Assembly (NCBI GenBank): GCA_018821925.1
Contig: JAHJLF010000007.1
Span: 1 to 33,224 of the forward strand
Reading direction: 5' to 3'
Origin: Candidatus Edwardsbacteria bacterium
GTDB lineage: Bacteria > Edwardsbacteria > AC1 > EtOH8
DNA length: 33,224 nucleotides
In this document: positions 8,525 through 16,206 of the stretch, piece after piece
Layout: every line of letters starts with the position of its first letter
Numbering within the stretch: position 1 is the stretch's first letter
Notes under the pieces: generated by a model
Databases searched by the model: none
Told to the model about the DNA's origin: nothing
The model's input: only the letters and a program-made list of their open reading frames with translations
Translations under genes and position numbers: made by a program

Positions 8525-8879
8525 GGTCTGTAAGTAAATTATTTACGTCTGTTGTTCTTTTCATGGAATCATTATCTACCCTTATGACGGTGGATCGCAA
8601 TCCTTCTATTTTTACTTTTGCTTCTGATAGTTCTGACATAGCTGTTGATAAATCATTTTGCGTTTCGATTAATTGTGAATTTGTCTTACCTAAAGACTGT
8701 TGGTATATCCAGATTGAATAAAGACCCGTTAATATATTAACTGTTGCGTAGGCTACAGCAACAACGACAATGTGAATAAATTCTATGTTTTTCATATTGT
8801 ATCCCTTCCAAAATAGAAGTGCTGTTGTTAGTAGGTTGCTTATAATATTCAGCGCAATCGTTTTTAGGCGTTCTTTCAT
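8499..8879 (-). CDS. IS passenger gene: small membrane protein with coiled coil
   Basis: I do not recognise the family. The 126-residue product has two predicted membrane segments (about residues 7-24 and 36-59). A heptad-like helical stretch follows (about 62-100, QLIETQNDLSTAMSELSEAK) and then a polar tail. The start at 8879 is chosen because AAAGGAG lies 6 bases upstream; an ATG 14 codons earlier lacks this. The gene lies wholly inside the IS, upstream of and overlapping the transposase gene, so it would be transcribed first and could drive coupled translation. It is not a known transposition accessory factor. It could be cargo affecting the host, a regulator of transposition, or a gene picked up by chance. 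Confidence 0.75.
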   Translation of the reverse strand: MKERLKTIALNIISNLLTTALLFWKGYNMKNIEFIHIVVVAVAYATVNILTGLYSIWIYQQSLGKTNSQLIETQNDLSTAMSELSEAKVKIEGLRSTVIRVDNDSMKRTTDVNNLLTDHENKHHSK

Positions 8880-8911
8880 ACCAAACTCCTTTAATTTATT
8901 GTTATACCGGG

Positions 8912-8941
8912 AGTTTAGCATGGGTTAATAGGGCTTGTCAA
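8912..8941 (-). promoter_or_regulatory. Candidate promoter of the IS genes
   Basis: On the minus strand TTGACA (8941-8936) is followed after 18 bases by TAAACT (8917-8912, 4 of 6 consensus). It lies inside the IS just after the right inverted repeat and 33 bases before the passenger start codon. The -35 is perfect; the -10 is modest. Confidence 0.5.
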
Positions 8942-8950
8942 TTAAAATCT

Positions 8951-8973
8951 GGTGAGTAAAGGGAATAAGCATT
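8951..8973 (-). repeat. Right terminal inverted repeat of the IS
   Basis: Reverse complement of 7524-7546 with one mismatch. It marks the right end of the element. Confidence 0.9.
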
Positions 8974-8981
8974 CAAACAGT
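8974..8981 (+). repeat. Target-site duplication, right copy
   Basis: CAAACAGT, an exact copy of 7516-7523. Confidence 0.9.
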
Positions 8982-9379
8982 ATTTCTCGTTTATCATGCC
9001 GGATTACACCAAGATCCTGTTGGATTCGAATAACAAGGTGGCCGGATTCGTGATCGGCATGCCCTCGCTGTCCCGCGCCCTGCAGAAATCAAAGGGAAGG
9101 CTGTTTCCCTTCGGGTTCATTCACATCCTGAAGGCCATCAGCCGGAAGAACAAATACATCGATCTGTATCTGGGCGCCATCCGTCCCGACCTGCAGGGCA
9201 AGGGGGCCGACGCTCTGCTGTTGACCGAGATGAGCCGCTCGGCCATCGGCAACGGGGTGATCTCGGCCGAGACCAACATCGAACTGGAGGAGAACCTCAA
9301 GGTCCAGGGCCACTGGAAATATTTCGAGTCGCGCCAGCACAAACGGAGACGCTGTTACATAAAGAAATTAAACCAATAA
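8982..9379 (+). pseudogene. GNAT/YghO-like protein, 3' part (interrupted by IS)
   Basis: This is the C-terminal third of the gene that starts at 6791, continuing in frame from the right target duplication (YFSFIMPDYT, then NNKVAGFVIGMPSLSRAL). The region has a GNAT-like core: LYLGAIRPDLQGKGADALL resembles the acetyl-CoA-binding motif (R/Q-x-x-G-x-G/A). It ends with KVQGHWKYFESRQHKRRR, the usual family C-terminus. An ATG at 8996 could permit translation of a 127-residue fragment, but no SD precedes it, so expression is doubtful. Confidence 0.85.
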
Positions 9380-9396
9380 TCCCCATAAGCGAGAAA

Positions 9397-10905
9397 ATGA
9401 TGCAAGGTTTTGACAACGAGAAATACCTGCGCCTGCAGACCGAGGCCATCCTGAAGAGGGTCGAGAAATTCGGCGACAAGCTGTACCTGGAGTTCGGCGG
9501 CAAGATCATCTACGACTATCACGCCGCCCGGGTGCTGCCGGGATTCCATCCCAATGTCAAAATGCAGCTGCTGCAGCAGCTGAAGGATCAGGCCGATATC
9601 ATCCTGTGCATCTATGCCGGCGACATCGAGCGCCGGAAGATCCGGGCCGATTTCGGCATCACCTACGACGTGGATGCGCTCAAGCTGATAGACGACCTGA
9701 AAGACAGGGGATTGTCGGTCAAGGCGGTGGTCATCACCCGGTTCGACGGCCAGCCCTCGGCCACCATATTCAAGAACAAACTCCAGCACCGGGGGATCAC
9801 TGTCTACACTCACCGCTATACCAAGGGGTATCCCACCGATGTCGACACTGTGGTCAGCGACGAAGGTTACGGCGCCAACGATTACATAGAAACCGACAAG
9901 CCGCTGGTGGTGGTTACCGGGCCCGGCCCGGGCAGCGGCAAGCTGGCCACCTGCCTGTCCCAGTTGTACCATGACCACCGCCGGGGACACAAATCAGGCT
10001 ACGCCAAGTTCGAGACCTTTCCCATCTGGAACATACCGCTCAAGCATCCGGTAAACGTGGCCTACGAGGCAGCCACCGCCGACATCCGGGACTACAACAT
10101 GATAGATCCCTTCCATCTTGAAGCCTACGGCAAGACCTCGATCAACTACAACCGGGACGTCGAGGTGTTCCCGGTGCTGCGCCGGATCCTGGTGAAGATC
10201 ATGGACGATCCGCTTTACAAGTCGCCCACCGACATGGGCGTCAACTGCGCCGGGTTCGGAATCGTAGATGACCAGGCCGTACAGCTGGCTTCGCAGCAGG
10301 AGATCATCAGGCGCTTCTTCCGCTACCGTTGCGAGCACGTGATGGGTTTCGTGGACAAGGAGACCATCCAGAGGGTGGAGTTATTGATGGACGATCTGGG
10401 CCTTAAGCCGGAGGACCGGCCGGTGGTGGAACCGGCCCGCCAGGCTGCGGCCGAGGGACAGGACTGCGGCAAGGGGAACGAGGGCATCTTCTGCGGGACC
10501 GCCATCCAGCTGCCGGACGGCTCGATAATCGCCGGCAAGAATTCCTCCCAGATGCACGCCGCCTCCAGCCTGGTGCTCAACGCGGTCAAGCAATTGGCCG
10601 GGATCCCCGACCAGATCCACCTGATCTCGCCGGCCATCATAGAATCCATTGCCAACCTGGACCGCAACATCCTCAAGGAGAGGACGGTCAGCCTGGACCT
10701 GGAGGAGACCCTGATCGCCCTGGCCGTCAGCGCCATGACCAACCCCACCGCCCAGATGGCCCTGGAGCATTTGAAGGAACTCCATGGCTGCGAGGTGCAC
10801 AGCACCCACATTCCCACCCCTGGCGACGAGGAGGGGCTGCGCAAGCTGGGGGTCAACCTGACCAGCGACCCCAATTTTTCCAGCCACAGTTTGTTTGTGG
10901 TCTGA
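9397..10905 (+). CDS. DUF1846 family protein
   Basis: The 502-residue product matches the DUF1846 family along its whole length. The family-typical start is GFDNEKYLRLQTEAILKRVE, then KLYLEFGGKIIYDYHAARVL. A glycine-rich segment GPGPGSGKLATC (from residue 175) resembles a P-loop but has not been shown to bind nucleotide as far as I know. The biochemical function of the family is unknown; it is a conserved cytoplasmic protein in many anaerobes and Firmicutes. It starts 17 bases after the interrupted acetyltransferase gene and ends 20 bases before the helix-hairpin-helix gene, so it may belong to the same transcript. A weak GCGAG precedes the start. Confidence 0.9.
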   Translation: MMQGFDNEKYLRLQTEAILKRVEKFGDKLYLEFGGKIIYDYHAARVLPGFHPNVKMQLLQQLKDQADIILCIYAGDIERRKIRADFGITYDVDALKLIDDLKDRGLSVKAVVITRFDGQPSATIFKNKLQHRGITVYTHRYTKGYPTDVDTVVSDEGYGANDYIETDKPLVVVTGPGPGSGKLATCLSQLYHDHRRGHKSGYAKFETFPIWNIPLKHPVNVAYEAATADIRDYNMIDPFHLEAYGKTSINYNRDVEVFPVLRRILVKIMDDPLYKSPTDMGVNCAGFGIVDDQAVQLASQQEIIRRFFRYRCEHVMGFVDKETIQRVELLMDDLGLKPEDRPVVEPARQAAAEGQDCGKGNEGIFCGTAIQLPDGSIIAGKNSSQMHAASSLVLNAVKQLAGIPDQIHLISPAIIESIANLDRNILKERTVSLDLEETLIALAVSAMTNPTAQMALEHLKELHGCEVHSTHIPTPGDEEGLRKLGVNLTSDPNFSSHSLFVV

Positions 10906-10925
10906 GTCTGAGAAGGAATCTTAAA

Positions 10926-11213
10926 TTGAAAGATTCAGCAATAAAAGAGCTACAGTCCATCCCCGGAGTGGGACCCAGCATCGCCCGGGACCTGCACCAG
11001 CTTGGGATCCGCCGGGTGGCCGATCTCAAGGGCCGTGATCCGGAGAAATTATACCTGCAGTCCTGCAATAAGGCCGGAAAACAGATCGATCGCTGCCTGC
11101 TCTACGTATACCGCTGTGCGGTCTATTATGCCTCGGCCAGGAAACCCGATCCGAAACTTTTAAAATGGTGGAACTGGAAGGATGGGATTGTCGATAATAA
11201 AAAAAGAGGATAG
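10926..11213 (+). CDS. Cdd1-type helix-hairpin-helix protein
   Basis: The 95-residue product contains a helix-hairpin-helix fold (LQSIPGVGPSIARDLHQLGI, residues 8-27), then DLKGRDPEKLY, then a Cys/Tyr-rich segment (DRCLLYVYRCAVYYAS) and a terminal LLKWWNWKD. This layout matches the Pfam Cdd1 (pathogenicity locus) family of small presumed DNA-binding proteins; no reaction is known. The start is TTG at 10926, supported by AAGGA 8-10 bases upstream. Its end overlaps the next gene by 32 bases, which suggests coupled translation. Confidence 0.8.
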   Translation: MKDSAIKELQSIPGVGPSIARDLHQLGIRRVADLKGRDPEKLYLQSCNKAGKQIDRCLLYVYRCAVYYASARKPDPKLLKWWNWKDGIVDNKKRG

Positions 11214-11625
11214 CCCGGTCATCATCCGCACCTCCGATCCCGGCTGGCTGGACAAGGCTTTAAAATCCTACCGCGACCGGATGCCCTTTCATTTCACCGA
11301 CGATGCCGGGCTGGGTGTAGCCGAGGGCGACCTGGTGTCGGCGGTGGCTCTGATCCGCCGGGCCAAGCAGTCCGGAAAGATGAGTTGGAAGGATATCTCC
11401 CAGATATTGACCGGGATGGGGCTGTCCGGAGTGGGGGTCTGGCTGATAGCCGCTTCCATCGCCGATCCCGAGCCCACCAGCAAGCTGTGGATCCTTTTAG
11501 CCGGCGGGGTGGTGTTGATATTGACCGGGGGGTTAAGCATCCTGAAAGCTTTGGGCCAGAAATGGCAGGTGCATGCCAAATACGGGAAACAGGAGATAAT
11601 GGTCAAGCCGGGAGATGATAATTAA
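11182..11625 (+). CDS. Small membrane protein of unknown function
   Basis: I do not recognise the family. The 147-residue product has a soluble N-terminal half (about 70 residues, with DPGWLDKALKSYRDRM). Two predicted membrane helices follow (about residues 78-95 and 101-119) and a short basic tail. The start overlaps the 3' end of the helix-hairpin-helix gene by 32 bases, with GGAAGG directly upstream of the ATG, so the two are probably co-translated. The start codon is not certain because the SD is very close. Confidence 0.6.
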   Translation: MGLSIIKKEDSPVIIRTSDPGWLDKALKSYRDRMPFHFTDDAGLGVAEGDLVSAVALIRRAKQSGKMSWKDISQILTGMGLSGVGVWLIAASIADPEPTSKLWILLAGGVVLILTGGLSILKALGQKWQVHAKYGKQEIMVKPGDDN

Positions 11626-11714
11626 AAAATACAACCAACCATAATCTATAAATTTAGCATTATGTCCTATGGGGATGTAAACCAAACACAATCATTATAT
11701 ATTGAGGAGAGACG

Positions 11715-12008
11715 ATGAATTTATTTGCAGGAAACCTGGCCAAGGAAATGACCGAAGCCGAGCTGAAGGAGATCTTCGAGAAGTTCGGTCAGGTGGCATC
11801 GGTGGCCCTGGTGATGGACAGATACAGCGGCCAGCCCCGCGGCTTTGCCTTTGTGGATATGCCGGTGAAATCGGAGGCCCTGGCGGCCATAGACAATCTG
11901 AGCGGCCGGGTAGCCCTTAAGGGCAAGGCCATCTTCGTCAAGGAGGCCCGCCCCCAGGAGAAGGGCCACGGAGGCCATCGTCCCTCGAATCGCAATAAAA
12001 GAAGATAA
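11715..12008 (+). CDS. RRM-domain RNA-binding protein
   Basis: The 97-residue product is a single RNA recognition motif. RNP2 is LFAGNL (residues 3-8) and RNP1 is RGFAFVDM (about 39-46), with the usual aromatic residues for stacking on RNA. A short basic, His/Gly/Arg-rich tail (HGGHRPSNRNKRR) ends the protein. Such small bacterial RRM proteins are common in cyanobacteria and FCB bacteria and are thought to bind mRNA; in cyanobacteria some respond to cold. Here the start has a strong SD (GAGGAG, 6 bases upstream), unlike many neighbours. The 89-base gap upstream is AT-rich and suggests a separate promoter, but I could not pick one with confidence. Confidence 0.92.
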   Translation: MNLFAGNLAKEMTEAELKEIFEKFGQVASVALVMDRYSGQPRGFAFVDMPVKSEALAAIDNLSGRVALKGKAIFVKEARPQEKGHGGHRPSNRNKRR

Positions 12009-12036
12009 CCAAATAACATAAATATTGCAGGTTGAT

Positions 12037-12507
12037 ATGAAAACCTTAGTGATCTATTACTCCCGCACCGGGATCACCAAAAAGATCGGCCAGGCCATCG
12101 CCTCAAAGATCCAGGCGGACACCGAAGAGATCATAGACCTTAAAGACCGCAAAGGGCCTTGGCAATACCTAAAGGCCGGGCGCGATGCTATGAAACGGGT
12201 CCCGGCCCAGATCGCCGTCATCAAGAACAATCCCGATTATTACGACCTGGTGGTCATCGGCACTCCGGTGTGGGCTGGCAATATGGCCTGCGCCATCCGG
12301 ACCTATATCGGCCAGAACAAAGACAAGATCAAAAAGCTGGCCCTGTTCTGCACCATGGGCGGCTCGGGCGACCAGAACACATTCAAGGAGATGGAATCTC
12401 TTTCAGGCAAGACTGCTGTTTCCAAAATGACGATCCGTACCCGCGAGGCCGGAAAGCCGGAGACCGATGCCCGGCTGGATGAGTTCGTCAAGCAGCTTTC
12501 GCAGTAA
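12037..12507 (+). CDS. Flavodoxin-like protein
   Basis: The 156-residue product has the flavodoxin fold. The N-terminal FMN phosphate loop is YYSRTGITKKIG (residues 6-17). VIGTPVWAGNMACAIRTYI follows near residue 72, and a third strand LALFCTMGGSGD near 103. These resemble flavodoxin_4/NAD(P)H-quinone-type flavodoxins, which carry electrons in the cytoplasm. Whether it works with a particular reductase cannot be told from the context (RRM gene before, dnaG after). I chose the ATG at 12037, with the family-typical MKTLVIYYSRTG, over a TTG four codons upstream. Confidence 0.9.
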   Translation: MKTLVIYYSRTGITKKIGQAIASKIQADTEEIIDLKDRKGPWQYLKAGRDAMKRVPAQIAVIKNNPDYYDLVVIGTPVWAGNMACAIRTYIGQNKDKIKKLALFCTMGGSGDQNTFKEMESLSGKTAVSKMTIRTREAGKPETDARLDEFVKQLSQ

Positions 12508-12534
12508 ACCAATCGTTCATATTATCAAATAATA

Positions 12535-14334
12535 ATGGCGCGCATTCCCGAGGAAATAATTGACGAGGTCCGGCAGTCCAACGACGTGGTGGAGGTGCTG
12601 GGACAGTACCTGTCGCTGAAGAAGACCGGCAGCACCTACAAGGCCCTGTGCCCCTTTCACCAGGAGCGGACCCCTTCTTTCGTGGTGACCCCGGTCAAGC
12701 AGATCTGGCATTGCTTCGGCTGCGGCAAGGGCGGCAACGTCATTTCATTTCTGATGGAGCACGACAAGGTGTCGTTTATCGAGGCCTTAAGGACCTTGGC
12801 CAAGCGGGCCAACATCACTTTGCCCACCTCCGACGACTACAAGGAAGGGGCCCACGACCTTTTATACCAGGCCAACGAGTTCGCCGCAAAATTTTTCCAG
12901 GAGCGGCTGGCCTCCGGCATCGGAACCGGAGCCCGGGAATATCTCAAGAACCGCGGCATCAGCGATCAATCCATAGAATTCTTCCGGCTGGGATATGCCC
13001 CCAATGCCTGGGAGGACCTGATCAAGGCGGCCGGCAAGCAGGGCCTGAGCCTACAGCTGCTGAAGGAAGCCGGACTTATAATCGCCCGCGATGAGAGCAA
13101 CGGATACTACGACCGTTTCCGGCACCGGATAATATTCCCCATATTCTCCTTAAGCGGTCGGGTGATCGGGTTCGGGGGGCGCAGCCTGGAGCAGAACCCC
13201 CAGGCCAAATATCTCAACTCGCCGGAGACGCCTATCTACCACAAGGGGCGTGGCTTCTACGGCTTCTGCCAGGCCAAGAGCCCGGTGCAGGACGCCGGAA
13301 AGGCCATTCTGGTGGAGGGGAATTTTGACCTGATAATCCCCTACCAGCACGGCTTCAAGAATATCCTGGCCACCTCGGGAACCGCCCTGAGCGGCGACCA
13401 GGCCAAGCTGCTGTCCCGCTACGCCAAGCAGGCGGTTATCTGCTACGATCCCGATGCCGCCGGGCAGAATGCCACCGAGCGGACCATCCCCCTGTTGCTG
13501 GAGGCCGGGATAGACGTCAAGGTGGCGGTGCTACCCCATGAGATGGACCCGGATCTGGCCATCCGCCGGGAGGGGGAGCAGGCCTTTGCCGCCATCATCG
13601 AAACGGCCATCACTTTCATCGAGTTCAAGGTGATGCGGGCCCGGCTGATGTCCGATCTGTCCCAGGTGGCTGACAAGAGCGCCCTGGTGAACAATCTTTT
13701 AAACTTGCTGGCCCTGGTGACCGACCCGGTGAAGCGGCGGCTCTACATCAAGGAGCTGGCCGAGGCGGCTGGTCTGGATGAATCCTTCGTGCTGGACCTG
13801 GCCCGGAAAAAGGACGGGCTCAAACCGGAGGGTAATTCGCTGGAAAATACGGCGAATAATAAACCGGATTGGGAGGGCGAGATCCTTTCCATTCTGCTGC
13901 GCCGGCCGGAGTGGATTAGTCATGAATTGCCAATTTTGGCAGAGTACTGTATGGCATCACAAAAACTGATCGGCCTTTTGAAAAAAATGGGGGCCATCTA
14001 TCAGGATACCGGCCGTCTGGACGGCGCCGGGCTGGTGATGAAATTCGAAGACCAGGAGGAACAGAGCCTGCTTTCCAAATCGCTGGTTAATAAGGAACTT
14101 CAAGATGATTCACTGGATAGCGCCGACAATGATGCTCAAAAATTGAGCGATTACAAGGACAAATTGCGGCAGCAAAACCTCAAGCCCAGGCGGGAAGCTA
14201 TAAAGCAAGAATTGATAAAAGTAAAAAACACTGGGGATGTTATTTTGGAGAATAAACTTCTAAAGGAATTTAATGATTTATATTCAACGGGAAAAGGGTC
14301 GGACGATTTAGTTGGAAACAACGAAAACAATTAA
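12535..14334 (+). CDS. dnaG: DNA primase DnaG
   Basis: DnaG makes RNA primers for DNA replication. The 599-residue protein has the CHC2 zinc finger (C39, H42, C60, C63; [11 protein letters not shown] and HCFGCGKGG). The catalytic core includes FRHRIIFPI and GFGGR. The TOPRIM region has Glu261 in LVEGNFDLI and Asp305/Asp307 in CYDPDAAGQ, followed by MDPDLAIR. The C-terminal region (about 420-599) is divergent, as is usual for the helicase-binding part. The ATG at 12535 has no SD. It is followed 31 bases later by rpoD, the common dnaG-rpoD pair; rpsU, which joins them in enterobacteria, is elsewhere in this window. Confidence 0.97.
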   Translation: MARIPEEIIDEVRQSNDVVEVLGQYLSLKKTGSTYKALCPFHQERTPSFVVTPVKQIWHCFGCGKGGNVISFLMEHDKVSFIEALRTLAKRANITLPTSDDYKEGAHDLLYQANEFAAKFFQERLASGIGTGAREYLKNRGISDQSIEFFRLGYAPNAWEDLIKAAGKQGLSLQLLKEAGLIIARDESNGYYDRFRHRIIFPIFSLSGRVIGFGGRSLEQNPQAKYLNSPETPIYHKGRGFYGFCQAKSPVQDAGKAILVEGNFDLIIPYQHGFKNILATSGTALSGDQAKLLSRYAKQAVICYDPDAAGQNATERTIPLLLEAGIDVKVAVLPHEMDPDLAIRREGEQAFAAIIETAITFIEFKVMRARLMSDLSQVADKSALVNNLLNLLALVTDPVKRRLYIKELAEAAGLDESFVLDLARKKDGLKPEGNSLENTANNKPDWEGEILSILLRRPEWISHELPILAEYCMASQKLIGLLKKMGAIYQDTGRLDGAGLVMKFEDQEEQSLLSKSLVNKELQDDSLDSADNDAQKLSDYKDKLRQQNLKPRREAIKQELIKVKNTGDVILENKLLKEFNDLYSTGKGSDDLVGNNENN

Positions 14335-14365
14335 GAATATATATAACCAATTATTAGGAGAGGCC

Positions 14366-16093
14366 ATGGAGGACCGCAACATCAAGAAAAAGATCAAGCA
14401 GATAATCAGTTTCGGTAAAGGTCAGGGATTTATCACCTATCAGAAGCTGAACGAAATGCTGCCCGAGGATATCGTCTCTCCTGAGGAGCTGGAGAATTTC
14501 ATCATGATGCTGGCCCAGACCGGCGTGGAGGTGGTCAATTCCGAGGAGGAGTGGAACCAGATCAAGGAGGCGCGGGAGAAGGCCAAGGGCAAGGAGGAGG
14601 AGGTGGCGGAAGTGCCCGTCGGGCTCCGCTTTGACGATCCGGTGAGGATGTATCTGCATGAGATAGGGCGGGTTCCCCTGTTGGATCGGGAGAAGGAAAT
14701 CGAGATCGCCAAGAAGATAGAGGAATGCCAGAGGCAGATACTGAGCCTGTCTTTTTCGGCCCCGGTCAACATGAAAGAATTCATGCGCCTTTCCAAGCAG
14801 TTCGAAAAACACGAGTTGACCATGGAGGATCTGGTGCAGACCGACATTGACGGCTGGATGCCGCAGTATTCCTCCAGCCGCAAAAGGCAGAAGATCCTGC
14901 AATTGTTGAAGAGGATCCATCGGGATTACAAGGAGGTTGAATATCTCTCCACTCTCAAGAACCAGGAGAAGGCCGGACTCAAGATAAGCCAGCGCCGGGA
15001 GAAGATCCTGACCAATCTTCAGGCCCTTAAGCTGAGCAACGAATTGCTTAATTCCATGGTCCACCGATTGCTGAGCCTTTCCTTCCATATAAAGACCCAT
15101 CAGAAGGAGAAGGACCGCGCCCTGGGCCATTGCAAACTGAATGCCCAGGAGCTGGACAAGATGGCCAGAATCCTGAAGTCGGGCAAGAAGCTGAAGAAAG
15201 AGGAAAAAGCCAGGCTGACCGTTCCCAAGGATAAACTGCTCTGCTATTGGCAGGAGGTCCACACCGCCCAGAAAAAGATGATCGCCCTGGCCAAGGATGC
15301 CAGGACCACCCCGGAGCAGGTGATGGATCTGGCCGGTGAGGTCAGGAAGATGCAGTTCCAGCGGGATTATGCCAAAAAGGAGATGGTGGAGGCCAACGTC
15401 CGGCTGGTGATCTCCACCGCCAAACGCTACATCAACCGGGGCTTGGAGTTTTTGGACCTGATCCAGGAGGGCAACTCCGGGCTGATGCGGGCGGTAGAGA
15501 AGTTCGACTATCACAAGGGCTACAAATTCTCCACCTATGCCACCTGGTGGATCCGGCAGGCCATCACCCGGGCCATCGCCGACCAGGCCCGCACCATCAG
15601 GGTCCCGGTGCACATGATCGAGGCCATCAACAAGGTCTCCAAGGCCTCCCGTAAGCTGGTTCAGGAGTACGGCCGGGAGCCCACCAGCCACGAGATCGCC
15701 GAACACATGGAGTTGCCATTCGATAAGGTGCGTTCCATCATCAAGGTGGCCCAGGAGCCGATCTCCTTGGACAAGCCCATCGGGGACGACGAGGACACCG
15801 TCTTCGGCGATTTCATCGAGGACGCCTCGGCCAAAAGCCCGGCCCGCACCGCCAACTTTTTGATGCTGCGGGACCAGATCGAAAAGGTGCTGGCCACCCT
15901 GTCCAAGCGGGAGGAGTCCATCATTCGCCTGCGGTTCGGCCTCAACGACGGCTGCCCCCGGACCCTGGAGGAGGTGGGGGCCATCTTCAACGTCACCCGT
16001 GAGAGGGTGCGCCAGATAGAGGTCAAAGCCCTTAGGAAACTGCGCCATCCCTCCCGCAGCAAGCGGCTGGAGGGCTTCTCCGACGTGATCTGA
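14366..16093 (+). CDS. rpoD: RNA polymerase primary sigma factor (sigma-70)
   Basis: This is the housekeeping sigma factor that recognises -35 (TTGACA) and -10 (TATAAT) promoters. The 575-residue product has region 1.1 (about 5-60), region 1.2 ([16 protein letters not shown] near 89-104) and a large non-conserved charged insert (about 120-328). Regions 2.1-2.4 follow ([17 protein letters not shown], then [20 protein letters not shown]), then region 3, and region 4 with the helix-turn-helix [17 protein letters not shown]. The insert is of the size seen in group 1 sigma factors with a sigma70 non-essential region. The ATG at 14366 follows AGGAGAGG, so I prefer it to the TTG 18 codons upstream. 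It is the downstream gene of the dnaG-rpoD pair. Confidence 0.97.
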   Translation: MEDRNIKKKIKQIISFGKGQGFITYQKLNEMLPEDIVSPEELENFIMMLAQTGVEVVNSEEEWNQIKEAREKAKGKEEEVAEVPVGLRFDDPVRMYLHEIGRVPLLDREKEIEIAKKIEECQRQILSLSFSAPVNMKEFMRLSKQFEKHELTMEDLVQTDIDGWMPQYSSSRKRQKILQLLKRIHRDYKEVEYLSTLKNQEKAGLKISQRREKILTNLQALKLSNELLNSMVHRLLSLSFHIKTHQKEKDRALGHCKLNAQELDKMARILKSGKKLKKEEKARLTVPKDKLLCYWQEVHTAQKKMIALAKDARTTPEQVMDLAGEVRKMQFQRDYAKKEMVEANVRLVISTAKRYINRGLEFLDLIQEGNSGLMRAVEKFDYHKGYKFSTYATWWIRQAITRAIADQARTIRVPVHMIEAINKVSKASRKLVQEYGREPTSHEIAEHMELPFDKVRSIIKVAQEPISLDKPIGDDEDTVFGDFIEDASAKSPARTANFLMLRDQIEKVLATLSKREESIIRLRFGLNDGCPRTLEEVGAIFNVTRERVRQIEVKALRKLRHPSRSKRLEGFSDVI

Positions 16094-16120
16094 TCCTATG
16101 AATATTTAATACAATCTTAA

Positions 16121-16149
16121 TTGACAGGGGCATGGTTTTGTGTTATAAA
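16121..16149 (+). promoter_or_regulatory. Strong sigma-70 promoter for the secreted-protein genes
   Basis: TTGACA (16121-16126) is followed after 17 bases by TATAAA (16144-16149). This is 11 of 12 consensus bases with ideal spacing, 57 bases before the start codon of the endonuclease-like gene. The expected transcription start falls within the inverted repeat at 16152-16177. Confidence 0.8.
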
Positions 16150-16151
16150 TA

Positions 16152-16177
16152 GGCGGTAGCCAAAGAAGGCTACCGCC
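16152..16177 (+). terminator. Perfect 10-bp inverted repeat: rpoD terminator or operator
   Basis: GGCGGTAGCC (16152-16161) pairs perfectly with GGCTACCGCC (16168-16177) across a 6-base loop, followed by TACTATTTT. The T tract is poor for a Rho-independent terminator. Because the repeat begins two bases after a -10 box, it could instead be an operator or a 5' leader hairpin that protects the mRNA. Function is inferred only from structure and position. Confidence 0.55.
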
Positions 16178-16206
16178 TACTATTTTGGTCCAAAGAATAA
16201 GGTAAA

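Larger units (their letters stand above)
7524..8973 (-). mobile_element. IS1595-family insertion sequence with passenger gene (1,450 bp)
   Basis: The element is bounded by 23-base terminal inverted repeats (7524-7546 and 8951-8973, one mismatch; outer bases AATGCTTATTCCC) and flanked by an 8-base direct repeat. It carries two minus-strand genes: a small membrane protein (8499-8879) followed by a transposase with an IS1595/ISXO2-type DDE(N) core (7550-8524). The IS1595 family is known to include elements with passenger genes. Intact ends, a perfect target duplication and an undamaged transposase suggest recent insertion. It sits inside an acetyltransferase-like gene. Confidence 0.93.

Noticed and set aside
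9919-9942. P-loop-like GPGPGSGK in the DUF1846 protein taken as evidence of an ATPase.
   Set aside because: The spacing and context differ from a true Walker A and no Walker B is evident; it is a conserved feature of a family with unknown function.
14354-16048. A 564-codon open frame on the minus strand opposite rpoD, and similar long frames opposite mutS2 and dnaJ.
   Set aside because: These are shadows of GC-rich codon use in real genes on the other strand; the translations are low-complexity Leu/Gly/His/Gln-rich and match no family.
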